This document shows, piece by piece, positions 16,596 to 24,537 of a DNA stretch of 48,633 nucleotides; position 1 is the first letter of the stretch, and each line of letters starts with the position of its first letter. This DNA is from a bacterium (GTDB lineage: Bacteria; Cyanobacteriota; Vampirovibrionia; Gastranaerophilales; Gastranaerophilaceae). The stretch covers positions 1-48,633 of the forward strand of contig JAFUMP010000041.1 of NCBI GenBank assembly GCA_017482685.1. Direction: 5' to 3'. The translations under genes were made by a program, and so were the position numbers. The notes under the pieces were generated by a model that was given only the letters and a program-made list of their open reading frames with translations, was not told the DNA's origin and made no database searches.

Positions 16596-17790
16596 AAATA
16601 TTGCAATTATAGGGGCGGGAGCTTCGGGCTCTTTATGTGCTTATTTTTTACTAAACAACCTCACCCCATCACAACCTTCACCATCTAGAGAGGGAGTTAG
16701 TATAACTATGTTTGATAAAGGCTTGCCTTTGAGAACTTTGTTACCAACTGGTGGAGGACGTTGTAACTTAGCTCACGCTGAATACGATCCTCGAGAACTT
16801 GCTAAAAATTACCCTCGTGGAGAAAAGTTTTTATACTCTGTTTTTTCAAAATTCTCAACTTGTGATACATTAGAAGTTTTTGAAAAAATGGGTATCAAAT
16901 GTTATACACAGGAAAATGGACGAATTTTTCCTGAATCGAATAGTGCTAAAGATGTAAGAGAAACTATTTTGGCAAATATTAAAAACGCACAATTTGTTAA
17001 AGAAGAAGTAGTTAAGATTACGCCTATTGATGGTGGATTTAAAGTTAATACGACATCACCCCACCCTACCCCTCCCCATCCAGGGAAGGAATCCGCCTAC
17101 TTCTTTACAGACGTAATTTTAGCTATTGGCGGGCATTCCGGCTTAAAACTTGCTCAGGAAATGGGAATAAAAATTATTGAACAAAAACCCTCATTAGTTG
17201 GACTTAATACAAAAGAAAATTTTAAAGAGCTTTCTGGAACAGTTATTAAAAATGTAAAAAGTGATGATATAATTGATGATATCTTATTTACACATTTTGG
17301 TGTTTCAGGGCCATTAATTTATACATTATCTTCACTTAAAGCTTTTGATAATATACCATATAAATTATACATAGATTTAGCACCAGAGCTTTTAGATTTA
17401 CAAAAAGATCTAAATATTTACCCCCATAAAGACATAAAAAATATTTTAAATAAATATTTGCCACAAAAAATTATAAGTTTTATTCTCAAAGATATTGTCA
17501 GCGAAACAACAAAAGCTCATCAAATAAATGGAAAAATCCGAGATTTAATATTGAATACAATTCATAACTTTAATATTAATATTACTGGTACAAATAAAGG
17601 TGAAGAAACTGTAACTGCTGGTGGTATTGACTTAAACGAAATAAACCCTAAAACAATGGAAATAAAAAAGATTCCAAATCTCTACGCTATTGGAGAAATT
17701 TTAAATATTGATGGCTTTTGTGGAGGATATAATCTCCAAAACGCTTGGTCAACTGCTTATGTTTGCGCAGAAGCCTTATCTAATAAGTAG
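16579..17790 (+). CDS. HI0933/YhiN-family FAD-dependent oxidoreductase with two repeat insertions
   Basis: 403-aa flavoprotein of the HI0933/YhiN (BaiN-like) family; substrate in this organism unknown. FAD motif IAIIGAGASGSLCAYF near the N-terminus, then LLPTGGGRCNLAHAEYD (family signature TGGGRCN), FPESNSAKDV, DVILAIGGHSG, FTHFGVSGPLIY, TVTAGGIDLNEINPKTME and GEILNIDGFCGGYNLQNAWSTAY. Two Pro/Ser-rich blocks, NLTPSQPSPSREGVS (between the first helix and second strand of the Rossmann fold) and TSPHPTPPHPGKES (in a loop before DVILAIGG), are foreign to the family. Their DNA is a repeated ~37-bp element. Overlaps folK by 17 nt; no own RBS is evident. The 3' end overlaps the convergent gene by 15 nt. 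Confidence 0.9.
   Translation: MVQEYKNIAIIGAGASGSLCAYFLLNNLTPSQPSPSREGVSITMFDKGLPLRTLLPTGGGRCNLAHAEYDPRELAKNYPRGEKFLYSVFSKFSTCDTLEVFEKMGIKCYTQENGRIFPESNSAKDVRETILANIKNAQFVKEEVVKITPIDGGFKVNTTSPHPTPPHPGKESAYFFTDVILAIGGHSGLKLAQEMGIKIIEQKPSLVGLNTKENFKELSGTVIKNVKSDDIIDDILFTHFGVSGPLIYTLSSLKAFDNIPYKLYIDLAPELLDLQKDLNIYPHKDIKNILNKYLPQKIISFILKDIVSETTKAHQINGKIRDLILNTIHNFNINITGTNKGEETVTAGGIDLNEINPKTMEIKKIPNLYAIGEILNIDGFCGGYNLQNAWSTAYVCAEALSNK
16661..16697 (+). repeat. In-gene repeat insertion, copy 1
   Basis: 37-bp C-rich element beginning TCACCCCA, read here as (L)TPSQPSPSREGV. About 27 of 37 bases match copy 2 by eye. Confidence 0.6.
17056..17092 (+). repeat. In-gene repeat insertion, copy 2
   Basis: Same element, beginning TCACCCCA, but read in a different frame (SPHPTPPHPGKES). 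Both frames remain open. Confidence 0.6.
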
Positions 17791-18432
17791 AACAAACCAA
17801 GGATAAATTTTTGTATTTTCTCCAAATCGTGAAAGTTGAACTAATCCTTTATTTTTTATCTTTAATAAGCCTCTTAGTTGATAATATTTTAGATTAACAT
17901 TATCTGTAGAGAACCAATAATTATCAAAATATCTATCTGTATCATTTAAAACAATAAGATTCAAATTCTTTTTACCTTTTTTTATTTTTAAACAATTTGT
18001 TGTTGGTGAAAATTCTGAAATTTTAATTATAGTAAATTTAGGAAACAGATTTTGCACTTCTTCAGCACCTAATTCTCTTGCTGACAATTTGTTTTCAAAA
18101 AGTTCATATTCATAAAATTTAAAATTTGAATTTGAATACCCAATTAAACGGCCATTTTCTATAAAATCATAATCAGTAGTAGCTGAAAATAAATACTCAC
18201 CTGTTGGTGCAAAAAACTCCGAATATTTTTCAACACCTTCTGAACTTCTTTTTATAAAATAATCATTATTTTTTGTTTTAACCTTTGTTAGCCAAGCTCC
18301 ATCCTGATATGTTATTTTTGTCTTATCTTTTAATTGTTTATATTCGATTTTTTGAAAATCTGCAGCATTTACTTTAAGACAAAATAAAGCTATCACAATC
18401 AACAAAATTTTATAACAAACTTTCATTCTCAA
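17776..18432 (-). CDS. Exported orphan protein
   Basis: 218 aa, function unknown. The N-terminus MRMKVCYKILLIVIALFCLKVNA is a Sec signal peptide with cleavage expected after VNA (residue ~23). The mature part is Lys/Tyr/Phe-rich, mostly beta in character, with repeating short aromatic motifs (YFIKRSSEGVEKYSEFFAPTGEYLFSATTDYDF). It has no lipobox and no later membrane helix, so it is likely periplasmic. RBS GGGAG 9 nt before ATG 18432; ATG 18426 is an alternative two residues in. Overlaps the flavoprotein gene tail-to-tail by 15 nt and is probably monocistronic. Confidence 0.75.
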   Translation of the reverse strand: MRMKVCYKILLIVIALFCLKVNAADFQKIEYKQLKDKTKITYQDGAWLTKVKTKNNDYFIKRSSEGVEKYSEFFAPTGEYLFSATTDYDFIENGRLIGYSNSNFKFYEYELFENKLSARELGAEEVQNLFPKFTIIKISEFSPTTNCLKIKKGKKNLNLIVLNDTDRYFDNYWFSTDNVNLKYYQLRGLLKIKNKGLVQLSRFGENTKIYPWFVLLIR

Positions 18433-18524
18433 ACTCCCACTTTAATAAACAAACTTTTAAACATATATTATAATACTCTTTTAAGAGGATGAGAGCAAGA
18501 GGGTAAATAATATAAGATAACTAT

Positions 18525-18998
18525 ATGAGTTTAGTAGAAAATTTGATTAATCAAATATCAACAAATGGCCTCAATGGTATTACAAATCCGTTGGGAAATA
18601 TTGATTTGAATGATGATACTTTTTCTAAACTCCTTGATAAACAACTAAACTCTATTAACAACGAACAACCAAGCAATTTTGTGGGAACAATGGGCGCTCC
18701 TGCAGGTTTACTGATTGAACCAATTGAAGGAGTAAATTTTACAGAGACAGTTCATGATCAAATGGAAATAATAGGCGAAAACAAATTATCACGAGAAGAA
18801 TATATTAATCAACCAATAGAATTTAAAGATATCGACCTTGGAGATCACTTTTCTAAACTCTTAAAATTCAACACAAATACAAATTCAGATTTCATGAATT
18901 TTGCAAGAAAAAACGCAACTAATGCTTACAATGTTTTTAGTAAAAACTTTGTTGTAGATATGCAAGATTTTGTAGAAGATATAACATCTACTTTATAA
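18525..18998 (+). CDS. Orphan protein, 157 aa
   Basis: Function unknown. It starts MSLVENLINQISTNGLNGITN, a short amphipathic and Asn/Gly-rich N-terminus without signal peptide. It is acidic throughout and carries a Gly/Ala/Pro hydrophobic patch in the middle (VGTMGAPAGLLIEPIEG). It ends with helical segments containing many Asn and Phe (FMNFARKNATNAYNVFSKNF). The overall look (small, no Cys, helical ends) resembles export-apparatus or axial proteins but no family is recognised. No good RBS; TAAGAT lies 6 nt before ATG, a weak leaderless candidate. Confidence 0.7.
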   Translation: MSLVENLINQISTNGLNGITNPLGNIDLNDDTFSKLLDKQLNSINNEQPSNFVGTMGAPAGLLIEPIEGVNFTETVHDQMEIIGENKLSREEYINQPIEFKDIDLGDHFSKLLKFNTNTNSDFMNFARKNATNAYNVFSKNFVVDMQDFVEDITSTL

Positions 18999-19083
18999 AT
19001 AAAAAACTCCTTATTTTTTTATGTTTGTTATATAATTAAGCTTAAGAGGATTAGCTTATTTTGTATATTATAAGGAGGTCCAA

Positions 19084-19785
19084 ATGGGCAAAATAGAAAT
19101 TACACATGAAATCGAAAACCAATGCTGTGTTCGCCGTGGTGTTAAAGGCGTTCCAGCTCCAATCCCTCAAGAAGGTGAATGGACAAAATGTAAAGAAATT
19201 AAAGACATTTCTGGTCTTACTCACGGTTGTGGATGCTGTGCACCTCAACAAGGTACTTGTAAATTAACTCTTAACGTAAAAGAAGGAGTTATCCAAGAAG
19301 CTCTTGTTGAAACAATCGGTTGTTCTGGTATGACTCACTCTGCTGCTATGGCTGGTGAAATCCTTCCAGGTAAAACAATTTTAGAAGCTTTAAACACAGA
19401 CTTAGTTTGTGACGCAATTAACGTAGCTATGAGAGAATTATTCTTACAAATCGTTTATGGTAGAACTCAATCTGCATTCTCTGAAAACGGTTTACCAATT
19501 GGCGCAGGTCTTGAAGACTTAGGTAAAGGCTTATGCTCTATGACTGGTACAATTCACTCAACAAAAGAAAAAGGTGTTAGATATCTTTCATTAACAGAAG
19601 GTTATATCTTAAAACTTGGTTTAGATAAAAATGATGAAGTTATTGGTTATCAATTTGTACACTTAGGAAAACTTATGGATGCAATCAAAAAAGGCGTTGA
19701 TCCAAAAGAAGCTTACGAAAAAAATATCGGTACTTACGGTAGATTTGCAGATGCTGTAAAATATATCGATCCAAGAGAAGAATAA
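19084..19785 (+). CDS. IscU-like iron-sulfur scaffold protein, GGGtGRT-associated type
   Basis: 233 aa. The central part resembles IscU/NifU scaffolds (VKEGVIQEALVETIGCSGMTHSAAMAGEILPGKTILEAL). It carries an unusual Cys-rich N-terminal extension: CC at residues 14-15, Cys37, and CGCCAPQQGTC near 49-59. The C-terminal third (GVRYLSLTEGYILKLGLDKNDEVIGYQFVHLGKL) is not part of classic IscU. It is followed 150 nt later by the GGGtGRT gene, the constant partner of this subtype in many anaerobes. RBS AAGGAGGT, the strongest in the window. Codons look optimised (AAC, ATC, GGT, CGT), suggesting high expression. The real biochemical role of the pair is not established. Confidence 0.88.
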   Translation: MGKIEITHEIENQCCVRRGVKGVPAPIPQEGEWTKCKEIKDISGLTHGCGCCAPQQGTCKLTLNVKEGVIQEALVETIGCSGMTHSAAMAGEILPGKTILEALNTDLVCDAINVAMRELFLQIVYGRTQSAFSENGLPIGAGLEDLGKGLCSMTGTIHSTKEKGVRYLSLTEGYILKLGLDKNDEVIGYQFVHLGKLMDAIKKGVDPKEAYEKNIGTYGRFADAVKYIDPREE

Positions 19786-19792
19786 TTATAAC

Positions 19793-19893
19793 AATTGAAA
19801 ATTGAAAATTGAAAATTGTATAAAATTTATTATAACTAAACTTTGTCAAATTAAATAATATATTTAAAAATTTTCCATTTTCCATTTTCCATT
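19793..19893 (+). repeat. Intercistronic hairpin made of two 7-nt microrepeats
   Basis: Four tandem copies of AATTGAA-type units (19793-19818) and, 50 nt later, three TTTTCCA units (19869-19892). The two arrays are nearly reverse complements, with one mismatch per 7 nt, so the mRNA between the two cistrons can fold into a long AU-rich stem. Confidence 0.6.
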
Positions 19894-19935
19894 CAAAAAG
19901 AAAAAAAGATATAGAAAAGATAAGGAAATAAAATT

Positions 19936-20937
19936 ATGACAGTAAAATTTGAAGGACAAGATAGACGCGAAGCTACTCTTAATAAAGTTTTACCTGAATA
20001 TGGTTTCAAAAACTTAGAAGAAGCTCGTGATTTATGTCTATCAAAAGGCATCGACGTTGATGCTATTGTTAAAGGCATCCAGCCTATCGCTTTCGATAAC
20101 GCATCTTGGGCATATACTTTAGGTGCAGCTATCGCTATAAAAAAAGGAATCAAAACTGCTGCTGAAGCTGCTGAAGCTATCGGCCTTGGTTTACAAGCAT
20201 TTGCTATTCCAGGTTCTGTTGGTGACAGACGTCAAGTTGGTATCGGACACGGTAACTTAGCTGCAATGTTATTAAGAGAAGAAACTGATTGTTTCTGTTT
20301 CTTAGCTGGTCACGAATCTTTTGCAGCTGCTGAAGGCGCAATCGGTATCGCTAGAAACGCTAACAAAGTTAGAAAAAACCCTTTAAGAGTTATCTTGAAC
20401 GGTCTTGGTAAAGATGCTGCTTACATCATTGCTAGAATCAATGGTTTTACAGCTGTTGAAACAGAATACGATTTCAAAACTGGCGAATTAAAAATCGTTA
20501 AAGAAACTCCATTCTCAGATGGCGAAAGAGCTAAAGTTCGTTGCTACGGTGCTGATGATGTTTCTGAAGGTGTTGCAATTATGATTAAAGAAGGTGTTGA
20601 TGTTTCAATTACTGGTAACTCAACTAACCCAACTCGTTTCCAACACCCTGTAGCTGGTACTTACAAAAAATGGTGTTATGAAAACGATAAGAAATACTTC
20701 TCAGTAGCATCAGGTGGTGGTACTGGTAGAACACTTCACCCAGATAACGTTGCTGCTGGTCCAGCTTCTTATGGTATGACAGATACTATGGGTAGAATGC
20801 ACGGTGATGCACAATTCGCTGGTTCATCTTCAGTTCCTGCTCACGTAGAAATGATGGGTGTAATCGGAATGGGTAACAACCCAATGGTAGGTGCTACAGT
20901 TGCTGTTGCAGTTGCTATTGAAAACGCATCTAAATAA
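19936..20937 (+). CDS. GGGtGRT protein
   Basis: 333 aa, named for its conserved GGGTGRT motif, present here as VASGGGTGRTLHPDN near residue 257. Other conserved stretches are IQPIAFDNASWAYTLGAAIA, FAIPGSVGDRRQVGIGHGNLAAMLL, FLAGHESFAAAEGAIGIARNANKVRKNPLRVILNGLGKDAAYI, DVSITGNSTNPTRFQHPVAGTYK and GDAQFAGSSSVPAHVEMMGVIGMGNNPMVGA. No function has been demonstrated as far as I know; its fixed pairing with an IscU-like scaffold suggests Fe-S or sulfur chemistry. RBS AAGGAAA. Codon use is biased to C-ending and GGT/GCT codons, as in fba, which implies an abundant protein. Confidence 0.92.
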   Translation: MTVKFEGQDRREATLNKVLPEYGFKNLEEARDLCLSKGIDVDAIVKGIQPIAFDNASWAYTLGAAIAIKKGIKTAAEAAEAIGLGLQAFAIPGSVGDRRQVGIGHGNLAAMLLREETDCFCFLAGHESFAAAEGAIGIARNANKVRKNPLRVILNGLGKDAAYIIARINGFTAVETEYDFKTGELKIVKETPFSDGERAKVRCYGADDVSEGVAIMIKEGVDVSITGNSTNPTRFQHPVAGTYKKWCYENDKKYFSVASGGGTGRTLHPDNVAAGPASYGMTDTMGRMHGDAQFAGSSSVPAHVEMMGVIGMGNNPMVGATVAVAVAIENASK

Positions 20938-20958
20938 TTAATCTAATTAAGATGAAAT

Positions 20959-20998
20959 AAAAAAGCTCTAAGATTAAATCTTAGAGCTTTTTTTTTAA
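20959..20998 (+). terminator. Terminator between convergent genes
   Basis: AAAAAGCTCTAAGATT / AATCTTAGAGCTTTTTTTTT; can serve GGGtGRT (+) and the 105-aa gene (-), having A/T tracts on both sides. Confidence 0.88.
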
Positions 20999-21000
20999 AT

Positions 21001-21318
21001 TTACATTCTTGTTAAAATATTTCCATTTTTTTCCATATTACGCATTATATTTAAATAAAATTCATCACCAGAAGCCATTTTTTTCATATTAAAAACATCT
21101 GTTACTGGTCCAGAATTTACAATTAAACTATCACCTTTTTGGGCAATTCTAGTATTAACATTACAACCTAATGCAAAATCTTGTAATTTTGCATTTCCAG
21201 AACATAACATTTCTTCAACGTAACCATTGACTTTTCCAACAGTATTAATACGAGTCATTGGCTCTGTTGGTATTTTTTTTGCTTGAAAACTTTGATTGTT
21301 AATTGCACTAATATTCAT
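21001..21318 (-). CDS. Small orphan protein (MNISAINNQSFQ-type)
   Basis: 105 aa, function unknown. Starts MNISAINNQSFQAKKIPTEPM. I have the impression that an 'NxxSFQ/SFTGK' opening is common among orphan proteins of this bacterial group, but I cannot verify it. The rest has two Cys, a GDSLIVNSGPVTDVFNM segment and a Met-rich C-terminus. ATG 21318 is chosen because AAGGAG precedes it by 7 nt; an ATG 33 bases upstream has no RBS. No sigma-28 motif upstream. Shares its terminator with the convergent GGGtGRT gene. Confidence 0.7.
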   Translation of the reverse strand: MNISAINNQSFQAKKIPTEPMTRINTVGKVNGYVEEMLCSGNAKLQDFALGCNVNTRIAQKGDSLIVNSGPVTDVFNMKKMASGDEFYLNIMRNMEKNGNILTRM

Positions 21319-21383
21319 ATTATTCTCCTTTTGATATCTATAATAAAACACCTAAAGAAAAAAATTGCTAGTAATAATAAATT

Positions 21384-22616
21384 TTATTTATTAAATTCAA
21401 CAAAAGTATTTTTTAGAATTTTATATCCTTTCAAGATTGTATCGAAATCGACCTTTTCTTCAGCTGAATGCATATTATAAATATCAGCCAAACCTAATAA
21501 AAATGGTGCAAAAGTTTCACCTTTTGAGTTTTGTTTTTGGCAATAAATATGAGTTTCAGCTCCGGCGTGGAATGAAGAAATTTCAAAATCAACTTCAGAA
21601 TTTTTAGCGGCAGAAGCGAAAGCCTTTTCTACTCTATCATCTTCTACTCTTTCAAAAGGTAATAAATGAATTTCAAACTCAATTTCAGCTTGGGCTAAAC
21701 ATTCATACTTTTTATTAAATTTATCGACAATTGATATCATTAAATCTTTTAATTCTTCTTCTTTAGCTACAGATGCGCTTCTAATAGAATAAGAAGCCAT
21801 GCCCAAAACATTAATTATATTAGTTGAAGTTTTTTTCATAATTTCTTCTATATAATTCTTTGTTTTAACCCCTTTTTCAACAATTGAAGCAACAGAATTT
21901 TGAATTCCTCCTGCAACCAAAGCTCCTAAGTTACAAGATGTAATTACACCTGTTTCATCTTTGTAATAAGCACCTTGCGGAAACTCTGCTAATAATTCAG
22001 CAATCAATTTTGCAGCATTTAATCTGGTTTCATCTCCGATATCAATACCAGAATGGCCACCTTTAAACGATTTTACAGTAATTTTAGCATTTGTATAACT
22101 TGCACCAGAAACTTGTAATTGACCTAATTTATCTGCATCACAGACTAAAATATATTTAGAATTCATTTTATCAAATTCCAAATGCTCGGCACCACTCATG
22201 CCGGTTTCTTCATCACGAGTGAACATAACTTCCAATAAGCCATGTGATTCTGACATTTTTGCAACTTCTTTAGCCAACATAAGCCCACATGCAACTCCAA
22301 CTTTATCATCAGCACCAAGAGTTCTTCCATTTGCTTTTATAAATTGACCGTCAAATTGTAATTCAATGGGACTATCATCACCAACAACATCCATGTGCGC
22401 AGAAACCATTATTGGCTCTTTTGTTTCATCTGTTGCAGGAACAGAAATGTAAATATTACCATAATCATCTTTACGAACATTAATATTATTTTTACAGCAA
22501 AAATCAAAAATCCATTCTGCAACTTTTTCTTCTTTTAAAGATGGCGATGGAATTTGTGCTAATTCACAAAAAATATCTAAAACTTCGTTTGCTACTCTTA
22601 ACTCATTTAAATTCAT
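21384..22616 (-). CDS. M20-family metallopeptidase, peptidase T-like
   Basis: Cytoplasmic zinc aminopeptidase, 410 aa, of the PepT-like branch of M20. Metal and catalytic motifs in order: SAHMDVVGDD (His ligand and catalytic Asp), GRTLGADDKVG (bridging Asp), FTRDEETGMSGAEHL (catalytic Glu and ligand Glu), VCDADKLG (Asp ligand), and a C-terminal His in YNMHSAEEKVDF. The dimerisation insert contains KSFKGGHSGIDIGDETRLNAAKLIAELL. RBS AAGGAG. Only 6 nt separate it from the upstream exbD, so it is the last gene of the tonB-exb operon, perhaps processing imported peptides. Confidence 0.9.
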   Translation of the reverse strand: MNLNELRVANEVLDIFCELAQIPSPSLKEEKVAEWIFDFCCKNNINVRKDDYGNIYISVPATDETKEPIMVSAHMDVVGDDSPIELQFDGQFIKANGRTLGADDKVGVACGLMLAKEVAKMSESHGLLEVMFTRDEETGMSGAEHLEFDKMNSKYILVCDADKLGQLQVSGASYTNAKITVKSFKGGHSGIDIGDETRLNAAKLIAELLAEFPQGAYYKDETGVITSCNLGALVAGGIQNSVASIVEKGVKTKNYIEEIMKKTSTNIINVLGMASYSIRSASVAKEEELKDLMISIVDKFNKKYECLAQAEIEFEIHLLPFERVEDDRVEKAFASAAKNSEVDFEISSFHAGAETHIYCQKQNSKGETFAPFLLGLADIYNMHSAEEKVDFDTILKGYKILKNTFVEFNK

Positions 22617-22622
22617 AAAACT

Positions 22623-23003
22623 TTAGCTCCTTGATAAAGATATACTTGTTATACCTACATTCCTTGCGCTATCCATTACTTTTACAATAGCGCCGTGTTC
22701 TGAATCATCGTCAGCTTGGATTAATAAACCATCTGGATAATCTTTTGAATGTTCTGAAAAATATTTTTCTAATTCATCCGAAGCAATTGATTGACCTTCA
22801 ACATAAAATTCATTTGCTGAAGTTACTATTACATTAAGAATTTTTGAATCTGATTTAATGTTTTCAGCATTTACAACTTCAGGAACAGCCAGATTTAAAC
22901 CTTGTTGGTCAAGCATTGGCGCAATTACCATCATTATAATCAGTAATACCAAAAAGATATCTGTTAATGGTGTTATATTAATTTCGTTAAAACTATCTCT
23001 CAT
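22623..23003 (-). CDS. exbD: Biopolymer transport protein ExbD/TolR family (second copy)
   Basis: 126 aa. One N-terminal membrane helix with the essential Asp: FNEINITPLTDIFLVLLIIMMVIAP. A periplasmic domain ends VVKVMDSARNVGITSISLS, as in ExbD/TolR. ATG overlaps the stop of the first exbD by one base (TAATG), so translation is coupled. Two ExbD paralogues with one ExbB allow a heteromeric ExbD pair. The periplasmic domain is short of extra features. Confidence 0.92.
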   Translation of the reverse strand: MRDSFNEINITPLTDIFLVLLIIMMVIAPMLDQQGLNLAVPEVVNAENIKSDSKILNVIVTSANEFYVEGQSIASDELEKYFSEHSKDYPDGLLIQADDDSEHGAIVKVMDSARNVGITSISLSRS

Positions 23004-23530
23004 TAATCACTCCAATTCTCATATTGACTCTCTTGTGGAATAGGAGTCATAGCTCCATTTAATGTATTATTAGACGTATAATTCGAAGTATCCGAAGCTT
23101 CTTCTAATTTCTTTTGGTCTTTTTTGTTCAAAGGCTCGCCTGCTACAATAAGTTTTTTATATTGAGCATCTTGTGCCGCATCCATAATAGTCATTATTAC
23201 TGAGCTTTTCACTTTTTCATCAGCTTTAACAACAATCTCTGCAGACTTTTCATCAGCAGGTTTTACTGACTCCAAATCCGCAACAAGAGTTTCCTCAGAA
23301 GAACGCTTTGAATCCACATAAATAGTACCGTCCTTTGTTACAGATACAACAATTTTACCCTGTTCAATAGCATTACCACTATTTACCTCTGGAATAGTAA
23401 TCGTATTATCCACTGATTGAAATGTTGGTGCTACAACCATCATTATAATTAACAACACTAAAAAGATATCTGTTAGTGGTGTTATATTAATTTCTGTAAA
23501 TAATGCTTTTTTTCCTGTTTTTATTCCCAT
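23003..23530 (-). CDS. exbD: Biopolymer transport protein ExbD/TolR family (first copy)
   Basis: 175 aa. N-terminal FTEINITPLTDIFLVLLIIMMVVAP contains the membrane Asp used for proton transfer. The periplasmic domain has VVSVTKDGTIYVDSKR and IVVKADEKVKSSVIMTIMDAAQDAQYKKLIVAG. The C-terminal ~40 residues (NKKDQKKLEEASDTSNYTSNN..) are an extra low-complexity tail absent from the second copy. Its RBS (AAAGG about 10 nt upstream of ATG 23530) is part of the 101-bp tandem repeat. Confidence 0.93.
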   Translation of the reverse strand: MGIKTGKKALFTEINITPLTDIFLVLLIIMMVVAPTFQSVDNTITIPEVNSGNAIEQGKIVVSVTKDGTIYVDSKRSSEETLVADLESVKPADEKSAEIVVKADEKVKSSVIMTIMDAAQDAQYKKLIVAGEPLNKKDQKKLEEASDTSNYTSNNTLNGAMTPIPQESQYENWSD

Positions 23531-23534
23531 ATTT

Positions 23535-23822
23535 TATAACCTTTGGACGGCGTACATTTCATTTTCTTACTAATTCATTTTACAGTCCGCAGTACGCCTT
23601 CTGAACAGACTTTATGCTGATTCGCACTTTTCGCTTATAACCTTTGGACGGCGTACATTTCATTTTCTTACTAATTCATTTTACAGTCCGTAGTACGCCT
23701 TCTGAACAGACTTTATGCTGATTCGCACTTTTCGCTTATAACCTTTGGACGGCGTACATTTCGTTTTCTTACTAATTTATTTTACAGTCCGTAGTACGCC
23801 TTCTGAACAGACCTCATGCTGA
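23535..23822 (-). repeat. 101-bp direct tandem repeat (about 2.9 copies) inside the exb operon
   Basis: Units begin at 23535, 23636 and 23737; the last is truncated near 23822. By eye, units differ at only a few positions until the third one breaks off. Each unit contains GGCGTAC ... GTACGCC inverted segments, so each can fold, and each ends (minus strand) in CCAAAGGTTATAA, which provides the RBS of the downstream exbD. Fills almost the whole exbB-exbD gap. No unique spacers, so not CRISPR. Confidence 0.93.
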
Positions 23823-23829
23823 AAATTTA

Positions 23830-24477
23830 TTATAACGCAACGCTAGATTTTGATTGTACGTTTGAATCTTCTTCTGAATCAGCAAAGCTTAAGAATAATA
23901 ATTTAATTAATTGAAAATCATCCTCAAATCTTCTTACTGTTGATTGGAAAGAGTTATAACAAACAACAGCTACAATCGCAACACCAAGACCGAACGCAGT
24001 AGCTATAAGAGCTGAACCAATACCCATTGCAACAGCAGCTGACTGGTTTCCTTGTGATGCAAGGTCTTGGAATGTATAAAGTATTCTTACAACAGTACCA
24101 AACAAACCTAAGAATGGAGCAACACCACCAATTGTACCTAAAATTGTTAATCTATGTTCTAATTTTCTAGTTGCTAACGCAGAAGCGATGTCAAAAGAAC
24201 GTGAAAAACCTTTTTTCTGTTCAGAAAAAATTCTTACAGCTTCTTCTGTAACTTCACCTATTATACCACCACATTGTACTGCTAAATTTTGAGCACCAAC
24301 AAGATTGTTTGTTGCTAAATTTTTTTGTAAACGTGGAATAAACTCTATAACATTTCTTTTATTAGCTCTATAAAAAGCGATTCTATCAATAGCAACCGCT
24401 ATTGTCGCCAATGAACACAAGAAAATTGGTAATAATACTGGCCAGTCTAATTGAATTGAATGTAATAATAGTTCCAT
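23830..24477 (-). CDS. exbB: MotA/TolQ/ExbB proton channel family protein
   Basis: 215 aa, three membrane helices: ~15-33 (VLLPIFLCSLATIAVAIDRIAFY), then LTILGTIGGVAPFLGLFGTVVRIL and AVAMGIGSALIATAFGLGVAIVAVVCYNSF. This is the ExbB pattern with conserved GTVxGI-like and ALxATAxGL segments. It forms the proton-driven motor with ExbD that energises TonB. A GGGG-rich RBS lies upstream. Separated from tonB by 60 nt and from exbD by the 101-bp repeats. Confidence 0.94.
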   Translation of the reverse strand: MELLLHSIQLDWPVLLPIFLCSLATIAVAIDRIAFYRANKRNVIEFIPRLQKNLATNNLVGAQNLAVQCGGIIGEVTEEAVRIFSEQKKGFSRSFDIASALATRKLEHRLTILGTIGGVAPFLGLFGTVVRILYTFQDLASQGNQSAAVAMGIGSALIATAFGLGVAIVAVVCYNSFQSTVRRFEDDFQLIKLLFLSFADSEEDSNVQSKSSVAL

Positions 24478-24537
24478 AATTTTATCCCCTTTATACTCAT
24501 TTATTTATAATTATTTTTATTATTTTCTTTTATTTTA

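Noticed and set aside
23535..23822. Possible CRISPR array
   Set aside because: The repeats are directly adjacent 101-bp units with no unique spacers and no cas genes; they are a plain tandem duplication.
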